Assembly (NCBI RefSeq): GCF_014202315.1 | Contig: NZ_JACHGN010000031.1 | Location: 32,226 to 96,225 of the forward strand | Length of the DNA stretch: 64,000 bases | Direction of reading: 5' to 3' | Origin: Thermocatellispora tengchongensis | GTDB taxonomy: Bacteria > Actinomycetota > Actinomycetes > Streptosporangiales > Streptosporangiaceae | In this document: piece by piece, positions 7,970 to 17,020 of the stretch | Numbering within the stretch: the first letter of the stretch is position 1 | Layout of the letters: every line of letters begins with the position of its first letter | Notes under the pieces: model-generated | Database searches by the model: none | What the model saw: the letters and a program-made list of their open reading frames with translations, nothing else | Told to the model about the DNA's origin: nothing | Position numbers and translations under genes: made by a program

Positions 7970-8365
7970 TCAGTGCAGCGGGCCGGCGAATACCACGATC
8001 TCGTCGATGTCGCCGGCCGGCGTGACGTGCACCATGTCCGTGCCCGACAGTACGGTGCCGCCGTCGGGCGCCTCGAAGCGCCAGCCGAACCGGGCCCACT
8101 CGTGCGGCGCGTCGACCGAGGTCGTACGCACCAGCCGGCACCCGCCCGCCCGATAGCTCTGCACCACTTCGGTGATGAAGTCCTCCACGGCGTCGCGGCC
8201 CACGCCGCGGCCGAGCGGGCCCCAGAACACCACGCCCGGCGCGAGCGCGCGGCTGAGCAGGTCGGCCCGCCGCGCCGGGTCGTCGGAGTTGGCCGCGGCG
8301 ATGAAGGCGTCCACCGCGTCGGCGTGCGCCCGCTCCTGCGGCCTCGCCGGGGTGTTCGGGGTCAC
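7970..8365 (-). CDS. SnoaL-like (NTF2-fold) protein
   Basis: A 131-residue protein of the NTF2-like superfamily (SnoaL/ketosteroid-isomerase type): an N-terminal helix with AVDAFIAAANSDDPARRADLL, then strands with VVFWGPLGRGVGRDAVEDF, ending in DEIVVFAGPLH. I chose GTG 8365 because AGGAGG sits five bases before it; an in-frame ATG at 8398 overlaps the upstream NUDIX stop (ATGA) but lacks a ribosome site. The function is unassigned; members range from isomerases and cyclases to simple ligand binders. It forms a two-gene unit with the NUDIX gene. Confidence 0.8.
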   Translation of the reverse strand: MTPNTPARPQERAHADAVDAFIAAANSDDPARRADLLSRALAPGVVFWGPLGRGVGRDAVEDFITEVVQSYRAGGCRLVRTTSVDAPHEWARFGWRFEAPDGGTVLSGTDMVHVTPAGDIDEIVVFAGPLH

Positions 8366-8394
8366 ACCGTCCTCCTGGTGGTCGTTCCGCGTGG

Positions 8395-9054
8395 TCATCG
8401 GCGGGCGAAGGGGCCGTCGAGGGCGGCCCACTGCAGCAGCATGACGGTCTTGGCGTCGGCGATCTCGCCGGTGCGGACCAGGTCGAGGGCGTGGTCGAAG
8501 TCGAGTTCGACGACCTCGATGTCCTCGCCCTCCTCGGCGACCCCGCCCCCCCGCCCGGTGCGGGTGGCGGCGTTGTAGGGGGCGGCGTAGAAGTGCAGGC
8601 GCTCGGTGACCGAGCCGGGGCTCATGTAGACGGTGAAGACGTGCTCCACCTCGCCGACGACGTGGCCGGTCTCCTCGGCGGCCTCGCGCCGGATGGCCGC
8701 CTCGGGGGCCTCGTCGTCGAGCAGCCCGGCGGCGGTTTCGAGCAGCATGCCGTCGGGATGGCCGTTGACGTAGGCCGGGAAGCGGAACTGGCGGGTCAGC
8801 AGGACGGTGCGGCGGGCGGAGTCGTACAGCAGGACGGTGGCGCCGTTGCCGCGGTCGTAGGTCTCGCGCTGCTGGACGCTCCAGTGGCCGTCGGCGTGCT
8901 GGTAGTCGAAGGTGGTCGTGCGCAGCACGTACCAGTCGCTGGACAGCAGCCGCACGTCGCGCACCTTGACCCGGGGGTTGCCCGTGAGGTCGCGCCCGGC
9001 CTGGTCCAGCCCGGTGCGCCCGCGCCGGTCGGGAACGTCGATGCCGGGGGTCAC
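8395..9054 (-). CDS. NUDIX hydrolase (NudK/ADP-ribose pyrophosphatase-like)
   Basis: A 219-residue NUDIX protein. The catalytic box is seen as GLLDDEAPEAA followed by IRREAAEETG; it is one residue different in spacing before the RE-EE core from the textbook pattern, as in the GDP-mannose pyrophosphatase (NudK) group. The N-terminal part LSSDWYVLRTTTFDYQ and the QFRFPAYVNGHPDG block also match the NudK/TrgB type. It probably cleaves nucleoside diphosphate sugars or ADP-ribose. The start is GTG at 9054 with a weak ribosome site. It is the first gene of a pair with the SnoaL-like gene. Confidence 0.85.
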   Translation of the reverse strand: MTPGIDVPDRRGRTGLDQAGRDLTGNPRVKVRDVRLLSSDWYVLRTTTFDYQHADGHWSVQQRETYDRGNGATVLLYDSARRTVLLTRQFRFPAYVNGHPDGMLLETAAGLLDDEAPEAAIRREAAEETGHVVGEVEHVFTVYMSPGSVTERLHFYAAPYNAATRTGRGGGVAEEGEDIEVVELDFDHALDLVRTGEIADAKTVMLLQWAALDGPFARR

Positions 9055-9164
9055 GATGCCGGTCCGGGCGCCGGGGCGGGTCGGTGGATCACGCGCGCGT
9101 TCAGGGTGCCTCTCCTTCTCCGGTCGCGGCGTGCGCCGCGCGGTGTGACTCTACCGTCACCCGG

Positions 9165-9527
9165 CTACGCGCCGTAGATCTCGGCCGTGTCCATGATGCG
9201 GCGGACCTCGATCAGCGATGAGGCGGCCTCGGGGAGGCGGGCGGCGATCTCGGTGGCGCGCTCGACGCTGTCGCACTCGATGAGGTAGTAGCCCGCGAGC
9301 ATCTCCTTGGCCTCGGAGTAGGGACCGTCGGTCACCGCGGGCACGCCGTCGCGCACCCGCACCACCTTGGCGCCGGCCGTGGTCAGCCCCTCGGTCGCGA
9401 TCAGCTCGCCGGACGCGGTCAGCTCGGCGATCAGGGCGCCGTGAGCCTGTTCGAGCGCGGCGTAGTCGTCGCGGGTCCAGGTGTCCCAGTTGGCGTGGTT
9501 GCCGTAGATCATCAGCATGTACTTCAC
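9165..9527 (-). CDS. YCII/DGPF-domain protein
   Basis: A 120-residue DGPF-family protein starting VKYMLMIYGN with the family signature TDGPYSEAKEMLAGYYLI. It is a small ferredoxin-like fold with a conserved His/Asp pair. I chose GTG 9527 because GAGGGG lies five bases before it; a GTG two codons upstream has no room for a ribosome site. Such genes often sit next to ECF sigma factors (SigJ/SigG-type), but none is present here. Catalytic role unknown. Confidence 0.88.
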   Translation of the reverse strand: MKYMLMIYGNHANWDTWTRDDYAALEQAHGALIAELTASGELIATEGLTTAGAKVVRVRDGVPAVTDGPYSEAKEMLAGYYLIECDSVERATEIAARLPEAASSLIEVRRIMDTAEIYGA

Positions 9528-9541
9528 GGTCACCCCTCAAG

Positions 9542-10972
9542 TCAGGGACGGGAGCCGGTGTGCTGCACCGCCCAGCGGTCGTCCGGGGTCGGCGGGGGCT
9601 CGTAGCCGCCCGTGACGTCGGCCAGCAGTTCGGCGAAGGTGATCGCGGTGTCGTCCTCGTACAGGGGGCCGATGATCTGGGCGGCGACCGGGAGCCCCGC
9701 CTCGGTGCGCCCGATCGGCGCCGAGACGGCCGGGAGCCCGGCCAGCGCGGCGTGCGCGGTCCAGAACGGCTGGGCCGAGTACGGCCGCCCGCCCTCCGGC
9801 GTGTCGATCACGCGCTCCCCGAACGGCCGGTCGTCGTGCGGGAAGGCCGCGGTGAAGTTGACCGGGCACAGGAAGACGTCGAAGTCGCCGAAGTAGCGGG
9901 TCCACGCGGCGCGGACGGCCATGCGCCGCCGCTCCTGCCCCAGCGCCTCGGCCAGCGAGCCGCCGCCCTCGGCGCCGGGCTGCTGGTAGGCGAAGAACAG
10001 GTTCAGGTGGAAGCCGAACGACTCGGCGTCGCCCACCGGGTCCAGGCCCTCGGGCCACCCCTCGGTCACGCTCGCGCCCGCGCGGGCGAGCGCGTCCACC
10101 GCGTCCGAGAGCGCCGCGCCGACCTCGCCGGTCACCGGGACGTGCGGGTGGTCCAGGACGAACCCCGCCCGCAGGCCCGCGAGCCGCACCCGGCGCGGCG
10201 CGGGCAGGCGCCACTCGTACGCCAGCGCCGCCGGGCCCTGCGGCCCCGCCGTGGCGGCCAGCGCGGCCCGCAGGTCCCGGGGCGAGCGCCCGAGCGGGCC
10301 CACCGAGGTCAGGTACGCCATCTCGCTCGGGCCGGCGGGCGGGCCCGGCGGCTGGAGCCCGCCCAGCGGGGTGATGCCGGCGCTCGGCCGCAGCCCGTAC
10401 ACGCCGCAGAACGCCGCCGGGATGCGGATCGAGCCGGCCAGGTCGGTCCCGTAGTCCAGGAAGCTCAGCCCGGCGGCCACCGCGGCGGCCGAACCGCCGC
10501 TGGAGCCGCCGGGGGTGCGGGCGGGATCCCACGGGTTGGCGGTCGCGCCGTACAGGTCGTTGGCGGTCTGGGCGAAGTCGCCGAGCATGAACGCCACGTT
10601 CGTCTTGCCCGCCACGACCGCGCCGGCGCGGCGCAGCCGCCGCACCACCGTGGCGTCGCAGGCGGCCACGTGATCGGCGAAGGCCGGGTTTCCCCAGGTG
10701 GTGCGCATCCCGGCCACGTCGAAGCACTCCTTGACCGTGATCGGGACACCGTGGAGCGGGCCGGGCTCCTCACCGCGCGCCAGCGCCTCGTCCGCCGCCG
10801 CGGCCTCGCGCAGCGCCTGCTCGCGGCGCTGCTCCACCACCGCGTTCAGCCCCGGATTCACCGCGTCGATCCGGGCGAACAGCGCCTCGGTCAGTTCCCG
10901 TGAGGAGACCTCCCCGCGGCGCAGCGCCCGCGCCGCGTCCAGCGCCGGGCGGTACAGGATGTCCGGTGTCAT
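9542..10972 (-). CDS. Amidase-signature family hydrolase
   Basis: A 476-residue amidase. The Ser-cisSer-Lys triad is visible: catalytic Lys in VPITVKECFD, the Ser-rich GGSSGGSAAAVAAG and the nucleophile region GTDLAGSIRIPAAFCG. Length fits the family (450-520). It hydrolyses an amide bond of unknown substrate; this group includes general aryl/acyl amidases and GatA relatives, but no gatB/gatC neighbours exist, so it is not the tRNA amidotransferase. The start could be ATG 10972 (with GGAG close by) or the ATG pair at 10984. It is divergent from recD2. Confidence 0.88.
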   Translation of the reverse strand: MTPDILYRPALDAARALRRGEVSSRELTEALFARIDAVNPGLNAVVEQRREQALREAAAADEALARGEEPGPLHGVPITVKECFDVAGMRTTWGNPAFADHVAACDATVVRRLRRAGAVVAGKTNVAFMLGDFAQTANDLYGATANPWDPARTPGGSSGGSAAAVAAGLSFLDYGTDLAGSIRIPAAFCGVYGLRPSAGITPLGGLQPPGPPAGPSEMAYLTSVGPLGRSPRDLRAALAATAGPQGPAALAYEWRLPAPRRVRLAGLRAGFVLDHPHVPVTGEVGAALSDAVDALARAGASVTEGWPEGLDPVGDAESFGFHLNLFFAYQQPGAEGGGSLAEALGQERRRMAVRAAWTRYFGDFDVFLCPVNFTAAFPHDDRPFGERVIDTPEGGRPYSAQPFWTAHAALAGLPAVSAPIGRTEAGLPVAAQIIGPLYEDDTAITFAELLADVTGGYEPPPTPDDRWAVQHTGSRP

Positions 10973-11065
10973 GCGCTCCATCATGCCGCGCGGTCCCGCG
11001 TACTGTCGGGGGCCGGCGCTAGGGTCCTGCGAAGAGGTGCTGCGCATGATCCTGGAGAGCGTACG

Positions 11066-13246
11066 GTGACCGTGGCCGCGAAGCCGGAGGCGTGCCTGAC
11101 GGAGGTCGAGGCGTCCGTCGAGCGGCTGGTGTACGTCCGCGAGGACGACTACACCATCGCCCGCATGAGCGCCGACGACCGGCCCGGGTTCGTCGCCGCG
11201 GGCCGCGCGCTGGCCGGCGCGCAGCCGGGCGAGACCCTGAAGCTGGCGGGGGAGTGGGACGAGCACCCGCGCCACGGCGGGCGGCTGATGGTGCGGAGCT
11301 GCGAGCGGGTGGCGCCCTCCACCGTGCGGGCCATCGCGCTCTATCTCGGCTCCGGCCTGGTGCGCGGCATCGGGCCGCGGCTGGCCAACGCCATCGTCGG
11401 CCACTTCGGCGAGCAGACCCTGACGATCATCGACACCGCGCCCGAGCGGCTGACCGAGGTCGACAACATCGGCGCCGTCCGGCAGGGGCAGATCGTCCAG
11501 GCGTGGGCGGAGCAGAAGGAGATCGCCGGGCTGATGGTGGTGCTGCAGGGCTTCGGCATCAGCCCGCTGCTCGCCGCCAAGATCTACCAGGCGTTCGGCA
11601 AGGACGCCCGCGAGGTGCTCGCCTCCGACCCGTACCGGCTGATCGGCCGGGTCAAGGGCATCGCCTTCCACACCGCCGACCGGATCGCGCTGCGCTCCGG
11701 GGTGCCCGAGCACAGCCCGCAGCGGATCGAGGCGGCGATCGCCGACCGGCTGGAGGTCGCCGCGGCCCGCGACGGGCACTGCTACCTGCCGCTGCCCGCG
11801 CTGGTGGCGATGGTCTCCGAGCTGATCGGGCCCGAGGAGGGGCTGATCCGGCGCGCCATCGACTCCCTGGTGGCCGAGCGGCGGGTGGTCGTGGAGTCCT
11901 CGCCGGAGCACCCCGGCGACTCCGGCCGCCTGGTCGTCTACGCCAAGGAGCTGCACGCCCGCGAGGTCGCCCTGGCCTCGCACCTGGACCGGCTGCGCCG
12001 CGCCCGCTCCACCCTGCCCATGCGCGGCTACGCCGAGGACGAGAGCCTGCACGAGGACCAGCGCGCGGCCGTCAACCTGGCGCTGACCAGCACCGTGTCG
12101 ATCCTGACCGGCGGGCCGGGCTGCGGCAAGAGCCACACCGTGCGCGCCATCGCCACCACGGTGCGCGCGATGGGCGGGTCGGTGACCCTGACCGCGCCCA
12201 CCGGCAAGGCCGCCAAGCGGCTGGCCGAGCTGACCGGCATGCCGGCGATGACCGTGCACCGCATGCTCGCCCACCGGCCCGATCCGGAGGAGGGCACGCT
12301 GTTCCAGCAGACCCCGGCCACGGCCGACATGGTGGTGGTCGATGAGGCGTCCATGCTGGACCTGCACCTGGCCACGCGCCTGGCCGCGGCGATCCCCGAC
12401 GGCAGTCATCTGCTTCTGGTGGGCGACGCCGACCAGCTTCCCAGCATCGGGCCGGGCAACGTGCTGACCGACCTGCTGCGGGTGGCCGAGATCCCGCGGG
12501 TGCGGCTGACCCACGTGTTCCGGCAGGCGCAGGACAGCGGGATCGTCCGCACGGCGCACCGCATCCGGGCGGGCGAGCTGCCGGTGCTGCCGGGCGGCGG
12601 CGGGTTCTGGTTCGAGGAGCTGGACGACCCCGAGAAGGTGGCCGACCGGGTGGTGCACCTGGCGACCGAGGCGATCCCGCGCAAGCAGGGCGTGCCGCGC
12701 GAGCAGGTGCAGGTGCTGTGCCCGATGCGCAAGGGCGCCACCGGCACCGCCGAGCTCGGGCGCAGGCTGCAGGAGCGGCTCAACCCGGCGCGCGAGGGGG
12801 TCGCCGAGCACTGGTCGGGGCCCGCGGTGTTCCGGGTGGGCGACCGGGTGATGCCGATACGCAACAACTACGACAAGGGCGTCTTCAACGGCGAGATCGC
12901 CACGGTCACGGCGGTGGACGTGCAGGAGCGCGTGGTGGAGCTGCGCACCGACGACGGGGAGAGCGTGTCGTACTCCTTCGGCGAGCTGGACGAGCTGACC
13001 CACGCCTACGCGATCAGCGTGCACCGCTCACAGGGCAGCGAGTACCCGTTCGTGGTGGCGCCGATCGTGGCCGAGGCCGGGGGAGTGATGCTGCGCCGCC
13101 GGCTGCTGTACACCCTGGTGACGCGGGCGAAGGCGTGGGTGGTGCTGGTGGGGCAGCGCGAGGCGCTGGAGCTGGCGGTGCGCAGGCTCGACCGGCGCAG
13201 GAACACCGGCCTGACCCGGCGCCTGGCGGCGATGACGGAGAACTGA
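11066..13246 (+). CDS. recD2: RecD2 family ATP-dependent DNA helicase
   Basis: A 726-residue SF1B helicase of the RecD2 type, acting 5'-3' without RecBC. The N-terminal OB-like part is followed by tandem helix-hairpin-helix segments (GSGLVRGIGPRLANAIVGHF and related). The motor has Walker A GGPGCGKS near residue 350, then TAPTGKAAKRL, the DEASM box, GDADQLPSIGPGNVL and the C-terminal HAYAISVHRSQGSEY motif. Length matches the family (700-740). The GTG start is preceded by CTGGAGAG. Role: replication fork and recombination repair. No operon partner; the amidase is divergent. Confidence 0.95.
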   Translation: MTVAAKPEACLTEVEASVERLVYVREDDYTIARMSADDRPGFVAAGRALAGAQPGETLKLAGEWDEHPRHGGRLMVRSCERVAPSTVRAIALYLGSGLVRGIGPRLANAIVGHFGEQTLTIIDTAPERLTEVDNIGAVRQGQIVQAWAEQKEIAGLMVVLQGFGISPLLAAKIYQAFGKDAREVLASDPYRLIGRVKGIAFHTADRIALRSGVPEHSPQRIEAAIADRLEVAAARDGHCYLPLPALVAMVSELIGPEEGLIRRAIDSLVAERRVVVESSPEHPGDSGRLVVYAKELHAREVALASHLDRLRRARSTLPMRGYAEDESLHEDQRAAVNLALTSTVSILTGGPGCGKSHTVRAIATTVRAMGGSVTLTAPTGKAAKRLAELTGMPAMTVHRMLAHRPDPEEGTLFQQTPATADMVVVDEASMLDLHLATRLAAAIPDGSHLLLVGDADQLPSIGPGNVLTDLLRVAEIPRVRLTHVFRQAQDSGIVRTAHRIRAGELPVLPGGGGFWFEELDDPEKVADRVVHLATEAIPRKQGVPREQVQVLCPMRKGATGTAELGRRLQERLNPAREGVAEHWSGPAVFRVGDRVMPIRNNYDKGVFNGEIATVTAVDVQERVVELRTDDGESVSYSFGELDELTHAYAISVHRSQGSEYPFVVAPIVAEAGGVMLRRRLLYTLVTRAKAWVVLVGQREALELAVRRLDRRRNTGLTRRLAAMTEN

Positions 13247-14045
13247 CCTCGCCGATCCCGACATGTCCGAATTTGCCATACTTTGTAAAGGCGCCGGGTT
13301 GGTGATCACTCAGAGTCGCGACAACCTAACAGCCTCAGCGACGAGATAGTCCTGCTGCGGCGGGCTCGTCACCCGCTGTGCCGCCTGCCGGTAGCACTCG
13401 CGGGCACCAGGCCGCCACCGCCGCGGCGGCGCCGGGCACGGGCCGTGAGTGGGGCGCGCACCTGGCCGACCTCGCCCACCAACTGGAGGCCGGCGGACGG
13501 TTCGCAGAGGAGCGGCGGCGGTCATCTCCAGATGAGGTGGAGGGCGTGCGGCACGGCGGCGAGGTGCTCGGCGGGGGCGGGCATGCGGAAGGGGAGCCGC
13601 CGGCCTGGATGCGCTGCTCGGCCCGGTGCTGCCGCACGCCTGTGGCTTCCCGGCCGCCGTCATCTCCCGTGACGCCATCGCCTCCCGGGAGAGCGGGCCG
13701 CCGAGATGGGGGCGTGGTGGCTGGAATGGCCGCCGGGAAGCCGCTGCGAATACCACGCCACCTCGGCGCACTGGGTGCTCGTCCCCGAGGCCACCATGGG
13801 CCACCGCATCACACTCCAGCCGGTCCGGGCCCAGGGGGTCGAGCACCCGGCCCCGCAGTGCCTGCCGGAAGTCCTGGCCGGTCACCCGGTGGATCACCTC
13901 CGTCAGCACCTCCATCGAGCGGGTCCCCTTGAGGTCGGCCTGGCGCTCCATCGGGACGCCCAGGGCCGGCGACGGCGCGCAGGGTGAGGGCGATCTGCGG
14001 GGCGGAGGAGAGGACGGACTCAACCCTTTTAATTGGTAGGAAAAG
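13247..14045. other. Intergenic stretch with decayed coding DNA
   Basis: About 800 bases between recD2 and the next promoter hold no intact gene that I can support. The part next to recD2 has a short AT-richer patch (near 13265-13285) that looks non-coding. The middle and right parts keep coding-like composition but every frame is broken by shifts in meaning. The clearest remnant is described separately at 13720-13950. Confidence 0.6.
13720..13950 (-). pseudogene. Remnant of a serine hydrolase (beta-lactamase/esterase type)
   Basis: Read on the minus strand, the stretch MEVLTEVIHRVTGQDF followed by a VLDPLGPDRLE-like piece matches the class C beta-lactamase-like serine hydrolase pattern (EVIRRVTG-x-DF ... 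LDPLG). After about 60 residues the match dissolves into Arg/Pro-rich translation. The SxxK active site and the N-terminal half are absent. This is a fragment, not a working gene. Identification rests on one short motif. Confidence 0.45.
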
Positions 14046-14074
14046 TTGACTTAGTGGGGTTTTCCGCCTAGGTT
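14046..14074 (+). promoter_or_regulatory. Sigma-70-type promoter for a leaderless transcript
   Basis: A -35 TTGACT at 14046-14051 and a -10 TAGGTT at 14069-14074 are separated by 17 bp. The expected start of transcription, about 7 bases after the -10, falls on the ATG at 14082, and no ribosome site precedes that ATG. Together these predict a leaderless mRNA, a common mode in actinobacteria. Confidence 0.65.
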
Positions 14075-14081
14075 CTGCGGC

Positions 14082-14837
14082 ATGAGCGGAGGGGTGAAGG
14101 TCGGCCTGCACGGTGTCGGCATGGTGTTCCGGGAGGAGGGGACGGCGGTCACCGCGCTGGAGCGGGTGGACCTGGACGTGCGCGAGGGGGAGTTCCTGGC
14201 GCTGGTCGGCCCGAGCGGCTGCGGCAAGTCCACCCTGCTGGACCTGATCGCGGGGGTGAACGCGCCGACGAGCGGCGAGATCCTGATCGACGGAGAGCCG
14301 CCGCGGGGCTCGGGCCTGGAGCGGGGGGTGGCGTTCCAGCAGTACGCGCTGCTCCCGTGGCGTACGGCGCTGGGCAACGTGGAGCTCGGGCTGGAGGCCA
14401 GGTCGGTGCCGGGGGGCGAGCGGGAGGGGCCTGCCCGGCGCCATCTGGAGCTGGTGGGGGCGGGTGGCGTCGCGGAGCGCTACCCGCACGAGCTGCCGGA
14501 GGGGATGCGGCTGCGGGTGGCCATCGCCCGCAGCCTGGCCTTCGGTCCGGACGTGCTGCTGCTGGACGAGCCGTTCGCCGGTCTGGACGCGTCCACCCGG
14601 GAGTCGGTGCGGGAGGATCTGCGGCGCGTGTGGGAGAAGACCGGCACGACCGTCGTCCTGGTCACCCACGACGTGGAGGAGGCGGTCTGCCTCGCCGGGA
14701 GGGTGGCGGTGATGACGGGCGGGCCGGGCCGGATCAGGGAGGTCGTGGCGGTGGCCGACCCGCGCGACGGCGCCCGGTTGGCGGACTGCGGGCGGCGCAT
14801 CCGCGGCCTGCTGGGGGGCGAGACGGTCACACGGTGA
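14082..14837 (+). CDS. Orphan ABC ATPase, SsuB/TauB/NrtD-like
   Basis: A 251-residue importer-type ATPase. Walker A GPSGCGKST near residue 45, Q-loop FQQYALLPWRTALGNVELGL, Walker B VLLLDEPFAGLDAST and switch His VTHDVEEAV match the nitrate/sulfonate/taurine group. Odd: the signature loop reads LPEGMRLRVAIARSL where LSGGM is expected, so two signature residues are changed. No permease or binding-protein gene is nearby. It ends with an 11-bp tail-to-tail overlap with the next gene on the other strand. It may serve a transporter encoded elsewhere or have reduced activity. Confidence 0.85.
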   Translation: MSGGVKVGLHGVGMVFREEGTAVTALERVDLDVREGEFLALVGPSGCGKSTLLDLIAGVNAPTSGEILIDGEPPRGSGLERGVAFQQYALLPWRTALGNVELGLEARSVPGGEREGPARRHLELVGAGGVAERYPHELPEGMRLRVAIARSLAFGPDVLLLDEPFAGLDASTRESVREDLRRVWEKTGTTVVLVTHDVEEAVCLAGRVAVMTGGPGRIREVVAVADPRDGARLADCGRRIRGLLGGETVTR

Positions 14838-15816
14838 CGACGATCTTGCCGCGGGCGTGGCCGGTCTCCAGGTGGGCCATGGCCGCGGCGGCCTGGTCGA
14901 GCGGGTAGGTGGCGCCGATGACCGGGGTGAGCTGTCCGGCCTCGATCAGCTCGCACAGGGCGGTCAGGTCGTCGCGGGTGGGGATCGCGATGAAGTTGAC
15001 CACCCGGTGGCGGGTGACCGGCGCGAGCAGCCGTGCTCGCAGGATGCGGCCGAGGGGGCCGAACCAGCGGCCGCCCGTGCCGCTGTTCGGGACCAGCGCG
15101 CCGCCGGGGGCGAGGGTGCGCCTGCACTCCGCGAGCGTGCGGTTGCCCACGTTGTCCAGCAGGAGGTCGTAGCGCGGCCCGTCGCGGGTGAAGTCCTGCC
15201 GGGTGTAGTCCACGACGTGGTCGGCGCCGATCGAGCGGACGGTCTCGACGTTGGCGGGGCCGCACACGCCGGTCACCTCGGCGCCGCGCGCCTTGGCGAT
15301 CTGCACCGCGAAGGTGCCCACGCCGCCGGCGGCGCCGTTGATCAGCACTTTCTGCCCGGCCCGTACGCCGCGGCAGGCGCGCAGGGCGGTGACGGCCGCG
15401 GTGGGCACGGCCGCCGCCTGCTCGAAGCTCAGCCCGGCCGGCTTGCGCGCCAGCGCGGCGTCATGGCGGACGGCGACGTACTCGGCCAGCGTGCCGGTGC
15501 CGCAGCCGAACACCTCGTCGCCGGGTCGCAGCCCCGTGACGTTCCGGCCGACCTGTTCGACCTGCCCGGCCAGGTCGCCGCCCAGCCCGTGGGCGCGGGG
15601 CCGGACGGGCCCGGCCTGCAGCCGGAAGACGTAGGGCGTGCCGCGCATGTAGTGCAGGTCGCCGGGGTTGACCGAGGCGGCCCGCACCCGGATCAGCACC
15701 TCGTCATCGCCGATGCCGGGCCGTGGCACGTCCTGGACGGCCAGCGCCTCGGGCGGGCCGTAGGCGGTGTAGCGGATCGCCCTCATGGTGACCGGCCGCG
15801 TCCGGGACTGCGTCAT
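14827..15816 (-). CDS. NAD(P)-dependent MDR oxidoreductase (quinone reductase type)
   Basis: A 329-residue zinc-free medium-chain dehydrogenase/reductase. The N-terminal catalytic part starts MRAIRYTAYGPPEAL and contains RVRAASVNPGDLHYMRG; the Rossmann part has INGAAGGVGTFAVQIAKARG near residue 150. It lacks structural-zinc cysteines. Such enzymes reduce quinones or enones with NADPH. The ATG at 15816 has GGAGG seven bases upstream; an internal ATG ten codons later is also possible. A perfect 9-bp inverted repeat overlaps the leader and ribosome site, which suggests tight repression. It is tail-to-tail with the orphan ATPase gene. Confidence 0.9.
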   Translation of the reverse strand: MTQSRTRPVTMRAIRYTAYGPPEALAVQDVPRPGIGDDEVLIRVRAASVNPGDLHYMRGTPYVFRLQAGPVRPRAHGLGGDLAGQVEQVGRNVTGLRPGDEVFGCGTGTLAEYVAVRHDAALARKPAGLSFEQAAAVPTAAVTALRACRGVRAGQKVLINGAAGGVGTFAVQIAKARGAEVTGVCGPANVETVRSIGADHVVDYTRQDFTRDGPRYDLLLDNVGNRTLAECRRTLAPGGALVPNSGTGGRWFGPLGRILRARLLAPVTRHRVVNFIAIPTRDDLTALCELIEAGQLTPVIGATYPLDQAAAAMAHLETGHARGKIVVTV

Positions 15817-15824
15817 GTGATTCC

Positions 15825-15854
15825 TCCATGTGTAAGAATTATCTGACACATGGA
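15825..15854. promoter_or_regulatory. Operator-like inverted repeat overlapping the MDR gene leader
   Basis: TCCATGTGT at 15825-15833 and ACACATGGA at 15846-15854 are perfect 9-bp inverted arms with a 12-bp AT-rich spacer. The left arm covers the GGAGG ribosome site of the minus-strand MDR gene. It is best read as a TetR/MarR-type operator, with a translational hairpin as the alternative. No regulator gene is adjacent. Confidence 0.6.
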
Positions 15855-15943
15855 ACGTAGCACCGACGCGTTGAGGCGGCAATGGGGTGCTCTCGGCGCG
15901 CAGAGGCGGGGAGCGGAGGCGGGGAGGGGGTGACGACCGGGGG

Positions 15944-17020
15944 TCAGTGGTCGTCCGGGCACCTGGCGGCGGTGGGGGTGGGGTGGCCGGACAGGGCGAG
16001 GGCCTCGGTCAGTTCCTCGCGCAGGAGGCCGAGGATGCGGGAGACGCCTTCGGCTCCGGCCAGGGCCAGGCCCCACAGGGCGGGGCGACCCAGCAGGACT
16101 CCGGTGGCGCCGCGGGTCAGGGCCTTCAGGACGTCGGTCCCGGTGCGTACGCCGCTGTCCAGCAGCAGTTCGCCGCGGCCGGCCGTCGCCTCGGCGATGG
16201 CGGGCAGGGCGTCGATGGCGGGCGGGGCGCCGTCGAGCTGGCGGCCGCCGTGGTTGGAGACCACTATGGCCTGCGCGCCCGCGCGCAGGGCGCGGCCGGC
16301 GTCGGCGGGGTGCAGCAGGCCCTTGAGGATCAGGGGCAGGGCGGTGTGCTCGCGCAGCCAGTCCAGGTCCTGCCAGCTCAGGGAGGGGTCGATGGCGGCC
16401 GAGGCGTGCTCGGCGACCGCGCTGGCGCCGGGGCCGGCGTGGCGGGCCGGGTCGGCGGTGAAGTGCGCGGCGGTCACGCCGGGGGGCAGGGTGAAGCCGC
16501 TGCGCAGGTCGGCCCGGCGGCGGGCCATCCGGGGGGTGTCGACGGTGAGCATCAGGGCGGTGCACCCGGCCGCTTCGGCGCGCTGGAGGAGGTCCTTGGT
16601 GCGGGCGCGGTCGCGCAGCCAGTAGAGCTGGAACCAGGTCTCGGCGCCGACGGCGGCGATCTCCTCGATCGGCACGCTGCTGAAGGTGGTGGCGGTGAAG
16701 GGGATGCCGTGCTCGCGTGCGGCGCGGGCGGTGGCGAGCTCGCCGCCGGGGTGGACGGCCCGCTGGTAGGCCATGGGGGCGACCGCGACCGGCATCGCGG
16801 CGGGCCGGCCGAGCAGGCGGGTCTGGGTGCCGGTCCGTGAGACGTCCACCAGGGCCCGGGGCGTGATGTGGATGCGGTCGAAGGCGGCCCGGTTGGCGCG
16901 CAGGGTGAGCTCGTCGCCCGATCCCCCGTTGACGAACCGCTCGACGCCGGGCGGCAGGACCGCCCCCGCCGCCGCCTCGGCGTCGGCGGGGGTGAGCAGG
17001 GCGGACAGGTCGGCCGTCAC
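15944..17020 (-). CDS. hmo: 4-hydroxymandelate oxidase (FMN alpha-hydroxyacid oxidase)
   Basis: A 358-residue FMN enzyme of the lactate/glycolate/mandelate oxidase family. Visible residues: Tyr133 in FQLYWLRD, Asp161 and Arg164 in TVDTPR, Lys233 in LILKGLL, catalytic His257 and Arg260 in [10 protein letters not shown], and the phosphate-binding DSGVRTGTD. The start GTG at 17020 overlaps the hmaS stop by GTGA. The reaction expected from context is 4-hydroxymandelate to 4-hydroxyphenylglyoxylate, the second step of hydroxyphenylglycine synthesis. Placement right after hydroxymandelate synthase and an NRPS makes this far likelier than lactate oxidation. Last gene of the NRPS operon; a 7-bp inverted repeat (15932-15938 / 15949-15955) spans its stop. 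Confidence 0.92.
   Translation of the reverse strand: MTADLSALLTPADAEAAAGAVLPPGVERFVNGGSGDELTLRANRAAFDRIHITPRALVDVSRTGTQTRLLGRPAAMPVAVAPMAYQRAVHPGGELATARAAREHGIPFTATTFSSVPIEEIAAVGAETWFQLYWLRDRARTKDLLQRAEAAGCTALMLTVDTPRMARRRADLRSGFTLPPGVTAAHFTADPARHAGPGASAVAEHASAAIDPSLSWQDLDWLREHTALPLILKGLLHPADAGRALRAGAQAIVVSNHGGRQLDGAPPAIDALPAIAEATAGRGELLLDSGVRTGTDVLKALTRGATGVLLGRPALWGLALAGAEGVSRILGLLREELTEALALSGHPTPTAARCPDDH

Noticed and set aside
9126-9139. GCGGCG-TG-CGCCGC stem as terminator after the YCII gene
   Set aside because: A two-base loop cannot form a hairpin, and such GC palindromes are expected by chance in this DNA.
13378-13932. Plus-strand open frame in the gap after recD2
   Set aside because: Its translation is low-complexity Gly/Pro/Arg without family features, and the only recognisable motif in the area is on the minus strand.
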